This document shows positions 28,645-36,623 of a stretch of 36,623 nucleotides of DNA, piece after piece. Below the pieces are notes generated by a model. It did no database searches. It had not been told where the DNA came from and saw nothing but the letters and a program-made list of their open reading frames with translations. Both the position numbers and the translations under genes were made by a program. The stretch comes from Nemertoderma westbladi. Lineage: Eukaryota > Xenacoelomorpha > Nemertodermatida > Nemertodermatidae. The stretch lies in NCBI GenBank assembly GCA_032718475.1, contig JAUCBJ010000247.1, positions 1 to 36,623 on the forward strand. The letters run 5' to 3'. Position 1 is the stretch's first letter. Every line of letters starts with the position of its first letter.

Positions 28645-29050
28645 TGTGAAGAGGCAAGTCGTTTCCAAGGTCTACCCAGAGCTTGGTTTAGCCGAGACAC
28701 GAGGATCTGAACTTTGCATTCCTAATACTCTGCCTACCAATAATACTTGAATATAGTAGTGGCTTTATTGTACTTTAAGAAGTACGGACATTTCATCTTA
28801 CTGTAGTCACGTATTTATAATATGATACGGACAGTAAGGAAAGAGAAAAAATTATTTCTCGCCGTCGCACTAAATATATATTATAAGTAATTACGTACGT
28901 AATAAACACTAATATATTGCACTAATCTACTAAATAATCCCTAAAATAACATTCTACTAAATAAAAATTGAATAAAAACGATTATAATAAAGTACATAAT
29001 AAAGTTCGCATATAAAATGTAATAAAATAGATAAATAACATAGTCATACA
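28645..29050 (-). mobile_element. candidate 3' LTR of the BEL/Pao element
   Basis: Read on the minus strand this 406-bp segment starts TGTATGAC, 15 bp after the pol stop and just after GGAGTGGG (a weak polypurine tract), and ends CTTCACA, giving TGT...ACA. Inside are TATAAAT (28813-28819) and, about 45 bp further, AATAAA (28764-28769), the order and spacing expected of U3-R. The partner 5' LTR lies right of the window, so the boundaries cannot be verified here. Confidence 0.45.
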
Positions 29051-29065
29051 CCCACTCCAGACGTA

Positions 29066-32000
29066 TCACGTTTGGGAGTCCCTAGATGTTTGAGGAATTA
29101 GGGAGGTGGTCGTGGGAAGAGTTTCTTGTCTTCCATAGTTTCCGGAGAGTTCTCTGTCTCTTTCCAGTAAACATAAACGACCAACTGGGCGATTGAGTTG
29201 TTGCGTCTCAAAGATTATACCGGGCTTCTTGAAGTTACGCCGCATAACGATGAGTTCTACTGAACGCACTAAACCATCCTCCGAGATATGGGTCTCGATG
29301 ATACGACCTGTCTGCCACCGTTTACGTGGGAGGTCTGGATCTACAATAAGTACCATATCTCCGGCGCTGACGTTTTCCTGCTGCGCAAACCACTTAGTTC
29401 GAAGTTGTAGCGTGGGCAGGTAATGTTTCTCGAAATGGTCAGCGAAACGACGGGATAGCAACTGCATAAGTTGCCAAGTTCGACGGCAGTATTCGTCTCC
29501 GTCGGCAATCTCTGATCGTGGGAGCATGGCTACCGGTTTCTTCAGTAGGAAGTGCGCAGGTGTTAGCGCTTCCAGGGAATCGGGACTCGATGAGACTGGC
29601 ATAAGCGGTCTCTCGTTGAGATAGGCAGCTATTTCCTCCATTAACGTCCGCAAAAGTTCGTCGGTGAGATACGCACGGCATGGCACTATAAAGTGAAATG
29701 TGGTCTTAACACTTCTAATTAATCTCTCCCAACTTCCTCCCCACCAAGGGGCGTCGGCGGCGTTGAAGGTCCAGCTAGACGCTGTTATCCTTAGCTGGTC
29801 ATCCACCTGTCTTTGGTTCCAGTCCTTTACGTAAGCCTGTATTTCGTTGTTGGCACCAATGAAGTTCGTTCCCTTGTCCGATCTCATGGTATTACTCGTA
29901 CCGAAGCGAGCGATCTGTCGTCGTAAACTTAAGACGAAACTGTTGGTAGATAGATCGTTCACCATATCGAGATGGATGGCTCTGCAAGTCATGCACACGA
30001 AGATGACACACCATCTCTTGACTATAGTCCTCGCACGATATACTTCAATAGGGCCAAATAAATCTACACCAGTATTAGTAAAAGGTGGTTCATAGAAGCT
30101 TACTCGTTTCCTAGGTAATTCTGCCTCTCGCTGTGTTAAAGGCCTACTGAATGCTTTCCTACAGGGTATGCAGTTCCTAAGAACTTGGTTCAGAGCCCTA
30201 CGGGGTTTATCAAAATAATAGCGAGTTCGAATTTCGCTAAGAACTCGTTCTCTTCCAGCATGATAAAGCTTACTGTGAACATCTACAATCATCTTGATTT
30301 GTACTTCAAGATTTCTAATGAGTATGGGGAATTTAGTGTCAAAGGATAAGGGTGCATTGGTTAGCCTTCCTCCAACACGTATTAACCCATCTATCATTGT
30401 GCTAGAGAATCGATCCCTTAAGCGCATCTGCGGATTTCTCAACAACAGGAAATACTTTTCGGAATCCTCATAGCATTGCAGGAGTCTCAGTATCTGTTTA
30501 TTAGTCTCTTCATGCTCCTGGTGACTAATTTTCTCCTTTAGAAAACTGTCAGATAACTTATACTTAGGTAAGTTTTTAATAACATGAACTTGTGCAGATG
30601 TCAATGGAGCGTTATCACTAGTGGTCTTCGCCCTGGAGTATTGATGATGAAAGCATCTCTTTAAATATGTGACGGCTTTACAGAGCCGATTCCAGGAACT
30701 GTAGTGATGCATCGCTCTCTGCAGCAGGGGTGAGATTCCTTGCGAGACGTCTGGTATTCCAGATTTCCAATCTCTATCTCGAATTTCCGCAACAGACTTA
30801 TTTATAGCGAGGGATTGTGGATCCAAATCATCGTTTCCGGAAACATGTAATACAGATAGATCGATAGTCGGTTTAAATAACTTCGATTTACTCGCCCGGG
30901 TTTTAGGTTTGACGGTCTCCGCTCCCTTGGCTTGTCTAATTTCCGCCGTAGTAAGGTGAGGAGGCCATTCGTCCTCTTCCTTGCTCAGGAAGTCGGGTCC
31001 ACCCAACCAATCTGGAGTATCTATCAGTTCCTGTGGAGTTGCTCCCCTGGAGGCGATATCGGCTGGATTAATCGTACCAGGGCAATGTCTCCATTGATCT
31101 ATCTTTGTGCGACTAAGAATAATAGCTACCCTGTTAGTAACAAAAACGCTGAACTGACAGACTTCATTGGTTAGATATTCCAACACGAGTAAAGCGTCGG
31201 TCCAATAAACCGTTTTCTCCAGTGGGTAATCGATTTGTTCCGTTACGTTCCGGCCGATGGCTGTAGCGTATAAAGCCGCTTTTAACTCCGCTCGAGGAAC
31301 CTTTAACTTATTGTTAATCAGTGCCTTAGAGGTAACCAAGGCGACTTTGATCCCATCCGGAGTTTCGACTCGCAGATATGCTACTATACCTATTCCCATG
31401 TCGCTGGCGTCTCCAAACACATGGAGTTGATAGGAATACGTCGGAAGAACATGTCCAAAATATGCACGGGAAATTATAAAGTTCTCGATGGCAGGTAGAG
31501 AATCTTCCCATTTCATCCATTTCTTCAACAGTTCTCCCTTAAGCGGATCATCCCATGAGTGGTTTTCAAGCCACATCTGTTGTACTAAACTCCGAGCAAT
31601 CAATATAACTGGGCTAATAAATCCCAATGGGTCGAAATAAGTGCTCAGGATACTTAAACAAATCCGTTTGGCCCGGACTGGATTATCTCGCTGTTTTAAC
31701 TGAAAAAACAGGATGTCTCTTTCAGTGTCCCACTTCAAGCCTAGCGTCTTGGTTTCAGGAAGATCGTCCTTTATTAAGTCTAGGTCTTTCGCTCCGCGAT
31801 CCTCTACCGGTATGGCTTCCAGAAACTCACGGGAGTTACTAGTGAATTTCGTCAGTCGAAATCCGCCTCTTTTCAAACACTCTACCGTTCCTTTCGCGAC
31901 AGCTATGGCTTCTTCTACTGATGGAAGGGACCTTAAATTGTCGTCAATGTATATATTGCGTTTTATGTTGTCTATCACTTCTTTGGAGAAGGAGTCTCGG

Positions 32001-35000
32001 TTGTCATTCGCAGTGGTTCGCACCACGGAGCAGGCGTTGGAAGGGCTAGATATGATCCCAAAAGCCTGGATGGTCATCCAGTACTCTACCGGTTTCTGGT
32101 TGAGGTCTCCTTCAGGCCACCACAGAAATCTCAGGCTGTCTCTATCTCTCTCCAGCGCCTTGACTTGTAAGAACATTCCTTCGATATCGGAAGCGAACGC
32201 GATGGAATATTGTCTTAATCTCAAAAGTATTCCCAACAAAGATTGGAGTAAATTGGGTCCTGGTAACAACTCGGAATTAAGGGATTGGCCCATATATAGA
32301 GCAGAGCCATCGAATACGACTCGTACTTCATGGGGCTTACCGGGTTTGGGAACATAATGATGTGTTAAGTAATACGTTCTCTCAGTCACTGGTGTTCCTT
32401 CCGGTACTCGCTCCGCGTATCCCTTTGTTATAAATTTCTTCAGCTGAGTTTGGTACATTTCTTTCGCTGAAGCATTAGCTGTAAGGCGTCGATGTAATTG
32501 AGCGATTCTTTTCTCGGCCAAGGGTCTGTTATTTATAAATCTAGGTTCTCGTTTTCGAAATGGCAGGCCGATTTCATACCAACCTTGGTCTTTTAAAAAA
32601 CGTGTAGTTGTTTCCTGGATTTGCTTGGCTCTTTCTTCTTCTATAGATAGAGCCTTATCATACGAATTGGGCTCTACAAGTTCCTGAGTAAAGAATCGTA
32701 CGGCTAGTTCGTCCCGAGTTCTAGCGTTGCAGCGCTCTATCTCATCGTTGAGTTCATCATTGTAAGCGATGGGTTCCGATGGGTGAATCAGTTGACATAG
32801 GTTCACCTGATCTTTCCAAGTTTGGTTTTCTGTAAGTAAGTCTATGGTGTTCTCCTCATCGAAGAGTTGATAAGTGTCATCGTTATCTGAGGAGTATGGT
32901 GTTCCCTCAGTTAGTTCGTCCACCTCACTGCTCTCCTCGCTCCAATCGCTCACATGATCTACTCGTACTTGTGGCATTCTCTCTTCGAGAGTCCTGCGGG
33001 AAGGGCCAGTAAAGTACCAACCTACTCTAGTTCTTACCGCATAGGTTTGCAGTGGCTGCGGTTGAGCAGGTCGTTTCTCTAATGTTTCGAGCGCCTCATG
33101 CGCGTTTTGGCCGATGAGGATTTGCACTCCAGGATAATCTGTCTGGAACCGAGGTATCTTAAGATGTTGGATGCTCTCATCTTCGTCCCAATTATAAAGG
33201 TCTGCTTGAGTAGTAGCGAAGTTCTTTATAGCCACCATTTTTACCGACCTTATACCTTGTGTTCCTAACTTATCCTGGGGAGTGGACAACACACCTACGT
33301 AGTAATCTGCCGTTAGGGTAGATTTCCAAACCTGCATAATTCCTGACATATTCAATTTAGTCCGGAACTTGGGTTGTCCAGCAAAAATATCTTCGGCTAG
33401 TTCTTGATCGATGAATGTTCCTGTGCTGCCGGAGTCAAGGAGGGCGTTCACTATGTAGCTTTTGTTAAGACCGTGAACTCTTACCTGAACTACAGGAAAT
33501 TCTCTGATTCCTACGTTGGAAGCTGGAGCTTTCCAAGATGGTTGTTTGTCAAAAGTAGTTAGGGGAAACTCATTGTTGGTGTCCTTTTCATAAGTAAGTG
33601 CTCGATACACTGCGGTATTGATTAGATAACAGGATTCGTTGGCGTCGGAGAATTCGTCAGTATAGAATCCTTCCATCTCAGATTCTTGATCAGTGTCGTT
33701 TACATCACTGAATTGGACATGTAGTTCGGGCTCACTTACCTGACTCAGTTTGTCTCGTTCGAACTCACTGTGTAACAAGATGTGATGTTTCGCGCCACAC
33801 TTTGCACACTTTATGTCGGAGTAACAGGTTCGCCGTTGGTGTCCTGATCTGAGGCAATTATAGCATAACCGCTTATTCCACAGGACTGTACGTCTGTCTA
33901 CAAGGGATTTCTTTAGAAATTCAGCACACGCACTCAAACGGTGGGGCCCGTCGCACAGCGCACATTTTGGTTTGATGTTACTCACCTTAACTTGGTTAAC
34001 GTTCTGCACTCTCGTTCTTTCTTCGGGCTTTCTTCCGTGAATTCTCTTAGGAGACGTAGGAGGAGTTGTTGTTACCTGTTCTCTCCTGTCACTGGTTCGA
34101 GACTTGTATTTACTTACGTCTTTATAGGTCTTGTTGTCATAGTAAGATTTTGCTGTGTCTTTCTCGCTGTCCTCTTCTTGAGAAGCTTGGCTTTCGCCGT
34201 CGTCAGTATAACACACTGGTATTATCCTTCTCCTAGAAACGGGTTTCTCACTTACCTTATTTTCCGATGTTTTCTCTCTGGACTGCCTTATGAGTTGTAA
34301 TTTTACTTCACTATCTAAGAAAGACATGAGATCAACCATGGTAGGACTTCGTCGTTGTTGTTCATTCATGTACAACACTTTCTTGTCCCAGCGTGTACAT
34401 ACTCCACCCTTTGGTAAAGTAGAGACTACGGCTCCAATAACCATGGAACTCTGATATTCATGCGACTTACCTAACCAGTCCAGTTGTCTACAGATCTCCT
34501 GAATTTCATCGGAAAACTCTATAATCCCGCTACTAAGGAAGTGTCGGGGGGCTACTAATTTTGCATACAAATACTTAGCTATGTTATCCTTGTTACCATA
34601 CCTGATGTTTAATGTATCCCAAACTTGTCTTAATCCATCTGGATGTCCAATAAACTTTAACGCCATTAACTTGGGAGGTCCTTCCAAGCACTTGATGAGG
34701 AATCTAAGTTTCTCTCCGTTAGATAGTACAGAGTTCTGTATGCTATCTTTGTAATATTCGTTGAAAGGTAACCATTTCATCTCATCTCCATTGAATTTGA
34801 CGATCTCTCCCACTTTGACCGCTTGGCGAGCTTCTGTTCTAGCCATCTGCCGCGTAAAGCTTTCTTGGGCCATCGTGTTATTTATTATAGAATTATCGGT
34901 ATATAAATTTCTCGGATCATTATCAGGTCTATAGGGAATATCATTAATAACAGGTCTATAATCACCCTTAATAGGGTTTGTTATAGGAGTTTCAACTTCA

Positions 35001-36623
35001 CTAGCAGTATAGATGCGTGTAGGCTCCACACCTTGCGCATGTAATACTTCAGACCTAACAGGTTGACACAATGTTACAGGGGGTATTGGTATGCCCTTTT
35101 GTATATTGACTAATTTATCGCGTTCTAGTGCGATACTTTGCTGCACTTCTTGTAATTCTGCCCTACTTTCTCTTACCGTTCCCTTAAGCTGGTGGACAGT
35201 CTCCTGCATCTGTCCGAGCAGGAGGTTCATCCCCCGCCGTCCCTCCTCTACCCACTCAACCGCCGAAGCGGGAGTCGCCAACATTGTAGCGGGTTGACGC
35301 GGGACGACGGGAGACAAATCTTTGATTCCTCTCTCAATGCTCAGGACAGGGGTATTTGCATGGACTGTTCCACCGGGTACAGGCAGTGTGGTACTATGTA
35401 AAGGGAATTTAGAGTTAAGCTCTGGAAGTGCAGGGGTCTCTAGCACAGAAGTGACTTTGGGAACGACAGGCCTAATTATTTCAGGTTCATCGACTATAGT
35501 AGGGAGTCTTTTGACCTGGATAAATTGTTCTATGGGTTCTGCACTACCTAAGTCTGTGCTAGTTAGCTGTCTTTTAACAGCTGGGGGCAAATCAGGCAAT
35601 TTGCGACGGTAAGATGTTTTTCTACGCCTACTTAGATGAGATCTATTTCCTCCGCCTTCAGGATCGGTGGTCTCGCCTTCCTCCGAGGATGTGTATCCCT
35701 GGCGCTTGGGAGTAGATTTTCTCATCATCTGCATTTGATTAGCAGTAAACTGTTTATTTATACTGTCTTGTGTCTCTTGCAGATTTTCCAACTCCAGTTG
35801 GATAGTCTCCTCAGAAGCTCTCCGTTCTGCTTCTGCCACTGCTGCTTTTCTTTCTGCTTCTGCTTCTGCCGCCTTTCTTTCGGCTTCTGCTTTTGCCGCC
35901 TTTCTTTCGGCTTCTGCTTCTGCCGCCTTTCTTTCTGCTTCTGCCGCCTTTCTTTCGGCTTCTGCTTTTGCCGTCTTTCTTTCGGCTTCAGCTTCTGCCG
36001 ACTTTCTTTCGGCTTCTGCTTCTGCCGCCTTTCTTTCGGCTTCTGCTTCTGCCGCCGCTGCTGCTGCCACCTTTCTTTTCTCTATCCGTTCTTTCTTTAC
36101 TTGTTCTTCTCGGACTCTAGTGAGGCGGAGTTTTTCATCACATTCAGCTTGGTTTGCAGCTAACATTTCGGCATCGATTGAGTCCAACACAAGCTTGGTT
36201 CCTTCACTATTAGGGGAAAGTCCAGACAGCCGTCTCCTCAACTCTTCGTCTCCTAGGAATCGCTGATAGTCGCACAGATAAATGTCGATAGCGTCTCTAG
36301 TTCGCGGTTTCTCGGCGGTCTCTTCGCTTTCCGCTTGAGAAAGGGTGACATCAGTTGGGTCTTTATAAGTTAGTCTCTCAGACAGCTGGGATTTCCACTG
36401 GTCCGTTTCTTGCACTTTGCGACCTACTCGCTGGAACCAAGTCTTAACAGAAACCTGCAGCGACGTGTCCTGTCTTCTTTTGGAAGTTTCCTCAAAGGCT
36501 GATAGGATTATTCTAATACGTAGGGTTCTTTCGCGTACTTGATAAAGCAGCTCTTCCTGCTCTTGAGGTCCTTGAGGTTGTCGAAACAGTTGTTCTTCTA
36601 ATCGCTCTAAGGAGCCGAAGAAC
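29066..36623 (-). CDS. BEL/Pao LTR retrotransposon gag-pol polyprotein (5' partial)
   Basis: One uninterrupted frame, at least 2,518 codons, still open at the right edge; no start codon can be assigned. Residues are counted from the first full codon (36622). About 178-275: Ala/Glu/Lys/Arg octad repeats (AEAERKAA), a long coiled coil. About 606 on: gag region of DUF1759 type (EIVKFNGDEMKW). About 895-950: zinc knuckles (CALCDG, CYNCLRSGHQRRTC at 920, CAKCGAKHH). 1063: aspartic protease DSG (LLDSGSTGTFID). About 1370-1600: reverse transcriptase, FVVDF-type core DGSALYMG, SDIEGMFLQV, catalytic YIDD at 1558-1561. About 1600-1830: RNase H with VFGDASDMG (Asp1738) and the Pao (A17) region. About 2110-2310: integrase with an H-x4-H...C-x2-C finger and the catalytic triad Asp2187, Asp2249, Glu2299. 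About 2415-2460: DUF5641-like C-terminus (RKRWQTGRI). Absence of breaks implies recent activity. It is longer than usual for this group because of the extra N-terminal region. Confidence 0.95.
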   Translation of the reverse strand, partial: FFGSLERLEEQLFRQPQGPQEQEELLYQVRERTLRIRIILSAFEETSKRRQDTSLQVSVKTWFQRVGRKVQETDQWKSQLSERLTYKDPTDVTLSQAESEETAEKPRTRDAIDIYLCDYQRFLGDEELRRRLSGLSPNSEGTKLVLDSIDAEMLAANQAECDEKLRLTRVREEQVKKERIEKRKVAAAAAAEAEAERKAAEAEAERKSAEAEAERKTAKAEAERKAAEAERKAAEAEAERKAAKAEAERKAAEAEAERKAAVAEAERRASEETIQLELENLQETQDSINKQFTANQMQMMRKSTPKRQGYTSSEEGETTDPEGGGNRSHLSRRRKTSYRRKLPDLPPAVKRQLTSTDLGSAEPIEQFIQVKRLPTIVDEPEIIRPVVPKVTSVLETPALPELNSKFPLHSTTLPVPGGTVHANTPVLSIERGIKDLSPVVPRQPATMLATPASAVEWVEEGRRGMNLLLGQMQETVHQLKGTVRESRAELQEVQQSIALERDKLVNIQKGIPIPPVTLCQPVRSEVLHAQGVEPTRIYTASEVETPITNPIKGDYRPVINDIPYRPDNDPRNLYTDNSIINNTMAQESFTRQMARTEARQAVKVGEIVKFNGDEMKWLPFNEYYKDSIQNSVLSNGEKLRFLIKCLEGPPKLMALKFIGHPDGLRQVWDTLNIRYGNKDNIAKYLYAKLVAPRHFLSSGIIEFSDEIQEICRQLDWLGKSHEYQSSMVIGAVVSTLPKGGVCTRWDKKVLYMNEQQRRSPTMVDLMSFLDSEVKLQLIRQSREKTSENKVSEKPVSRRRIIPVCYTDDGESQASQEEDSEKDTAKSYYDNKTYKDVSKYKSRTSDRREQVTTTPPTSPKRIHGRKPEERTRVQNVNQVKVSNIKPKCALCDGPHRLSACAEFLKKSLVDRRTVLWNKRLCYNCLRSGHQRRTCYSDIKCAKCGAKHHILLHSEFERDKLSQVSEPELHVQFSDVNDTDQESEMEGFYTDEFSDANESCYLINTAVYRALTYEKDTNNEFPLTTFDKQPSWKAPASNVGIREFPVVQVRVHGLNKSYIVNALLDSGSTGTFIDQELAEDIFAGQPKFRTKLNMSGIMQVWKSTLTADYYVGVLSTPQDKLGTQGIRSVKMVAIKNFATTQADLYNWDEDESIQHLKIPRFQTDYPGVQILIGQNAHEALETLEKRPAQPQPLQTYAVRTRVGWYFTGPSRRTLEERMPQVRVDHVSDWSEESSEVDELTEGTPYSSDNDDTYQLFDEENTIDLLTENQTWKDQVNLCQLIHPSEPIAYNDELNDEIERCNARTRDELAVRFFTQELVEPNSYDKALSIEEERAKQIQETTTRFLKDQGWYEIGLPFRKREPRFINNRPLAEKRIAQLHRRLTANASAKEMYQTQLKKFITKGYAERVPEGTPVTERTYYLTHHYVPKPGKPHEVRVVFDGSALYMGQSLNSELLPGPNLLQSLLGILLRLRQYSIAFASDIEGMFLQVKALERDRDSLRFLWWPEGDLNQKPVEYWMTIQAFGIISSPSNACSVVRTTANDNRDSFSKEVIDNIKRNIYIDDNLRSLPSVEEAIAVAKGTVECLKRGGFRLTKFTSNSREFLEAIPVEDRGAKDLDLIKDDLPETKTLGLKWDTERDILFFQLKQRDNPVRAKRICLSILSTYFDPLGFISPVILIARSLVQQMWLENHSWDDPLKGELLKKWMKWEDSLPAIENFIISRAYFGHVLPTYSYQLHVFGDASDMGIGIVAYLRVETPDGIKVALVTSKALINNKLKVPRAELKAALYATAIGRNVTEQIDYPLEKTVYWTDALLVLEYLTNEVCQFSVFVTNRVAIILSRTKIDQWRHCPGTINPADIASRGATPQELIDTPDWLGGPDFLSKEEDEWPPHLTTAEIRQAKGAETVKPKTRASKSKLFKPTIDLSVLHVSGNDDLDPQSLAINKSVAEIRDRDWKSGIPDVSQGISPLLQRAMHHYSSWNRLCKAVTYLKRCFHHQYSRAKTTSDNAPLTSAQVHVIKNLPKYKLSDSFLKEKISHQEHEETNKQILRLLQCYEDSEKYFLLLRNPQMRLRDRFSSTMIDGLIRVGGRLTNAPLSFDTKFPILIRNLEVQIKMIVDVHSKLYHAGRERVLSEIRTRYYFDKPRRALNQVLRNCIPCRKAFSRPLTQREAELPRKRVSFYEPPFTNTGVDLFGPIEVYRARTIVKRWCVIFVCMTCRAIHLDMVNDLSTNSFVLSLRRQIARFGTSNTMRSDKGTNFIGANNEIQAYVKDWNQRQVDDQLRITASSWTFNAADAPWWGGSWERLIRSVKTTFHFIVPCRAYLTDELLRTLMEEIAAYLNERPLMPVSSSPDSLEALTPAHFLLKKPVAMLPRSEIADGDEYCRRTWQLMQLLSRRFADHFEKHYLPTLQLRTKWFAQQENVSAGDMVLIVDPDLPRKRWQTGRIIETHISEDGLVRSVELIVMRRNFKKPGIIFETQQLNRPVGRLCLLERDRELSGNYGRQETLPTTTSLIPQTSRDSQT
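35820..36070 (-). repeat. 24-nt coding repeat in the gag N-terminus
   Basis: About ten tandem copies encoding AEAERKAA with changes such as KSA, KTA and AKAE. Read on the opposite strand it gives FCFCRLSF-type frames that are shadows. The run is in frame and length changes would add or remove heptad/octad turns of the coiled coil. Confidence 0.85.

Noticed and set aside
35636-36163. Cys/Phe-rich plus-strand frames opposite the gag coiled coil
   Set aside because: Antisense shadow of the AEAERKAA repeats.
36413-36415. GTG at 36413-36415 as the start of the BEL/Pao ORF
   Set aside because: The frame is open for 69 more codons to the right edge, and GTG is not a normal start in animal genes.

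Overview
The window is nuclear DNA from an invertebrate animal, probably a marine one. Evidence is a two-exon protein gene with a GT-AG intron, a TTC28-like TPR gene, decayed LINEs, an LTR retrotransposon of the BEL/Pao group, large tandem satellites and homopolymer microsatellites. The taxon cannot be fixed from the sequence alone. Short palindromes (TAGGCCTA, ACCGGT) recur throughout the left third.

Layout. 0.3-5.2 kb: wreckage of three non-LTR retrotransposons, two on the minus strand and one on the plus strand. 5.4-6.9 kb: a 22-bp satellite with 352-bp higher-order structure. 7.4-8.6 kb: a 21-bp satellite whose core then appears inverted, close upstream of the first real gene. 8.8-12.9 kb: PGGT1B (geranylgeranyltransferase-I beta subunit, +), two exons with a 3-kb intron that holds a foldback repeat, an apparent TIR element with a nested palindrome, and a poly-G run. 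13.4-13.8 kb: a GGGAC microsatellite. 14.6-18.3 kb: a TTC28-like TPR gene (-), one 3.7-kb open exon, convergent with PGGT1B. 19.1-21.4 kb: a 14-bp satellite with an internal 812-bp duplication. 21.4-24.6 kb: minisatellites, a poly-C run, repeats around CCGTAACGCGAC, and a tandem duplication carrying six CTCF-like motifs in one orientation. 26.0-27.7 kb: an unrecognised broken minus-strand coding region with a Cys-rich middle and very basic C-terminus, preceded by a short transmembrane-like ORF. 28.2-29.05 kb: a 160-bp tandem duplication and a candidate 3' LTR. 29.07-36.62 kb: a BEL/Pao gag-pol ORF (-) that is open through the right edge.

The two host genes are unrelated in function: protein prenylation (PGGT1B) and a scaffold-type TPR protein (TTC28-like). 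The rest is a record of mobile elements and satellite amplification. The BEL/Pao ORF has no stop over at least 7.5 kb, so it is young, while the LINEs are full of stops and frameshifts. The strongest leads are the broken ORF set left of the BEL/Pao element, the CTCF-like motif cluster, the higher-order satellite structure, the TIR element in the PGGT1B intron, and the UAAUG uORF/start overlap of PGGT1B.
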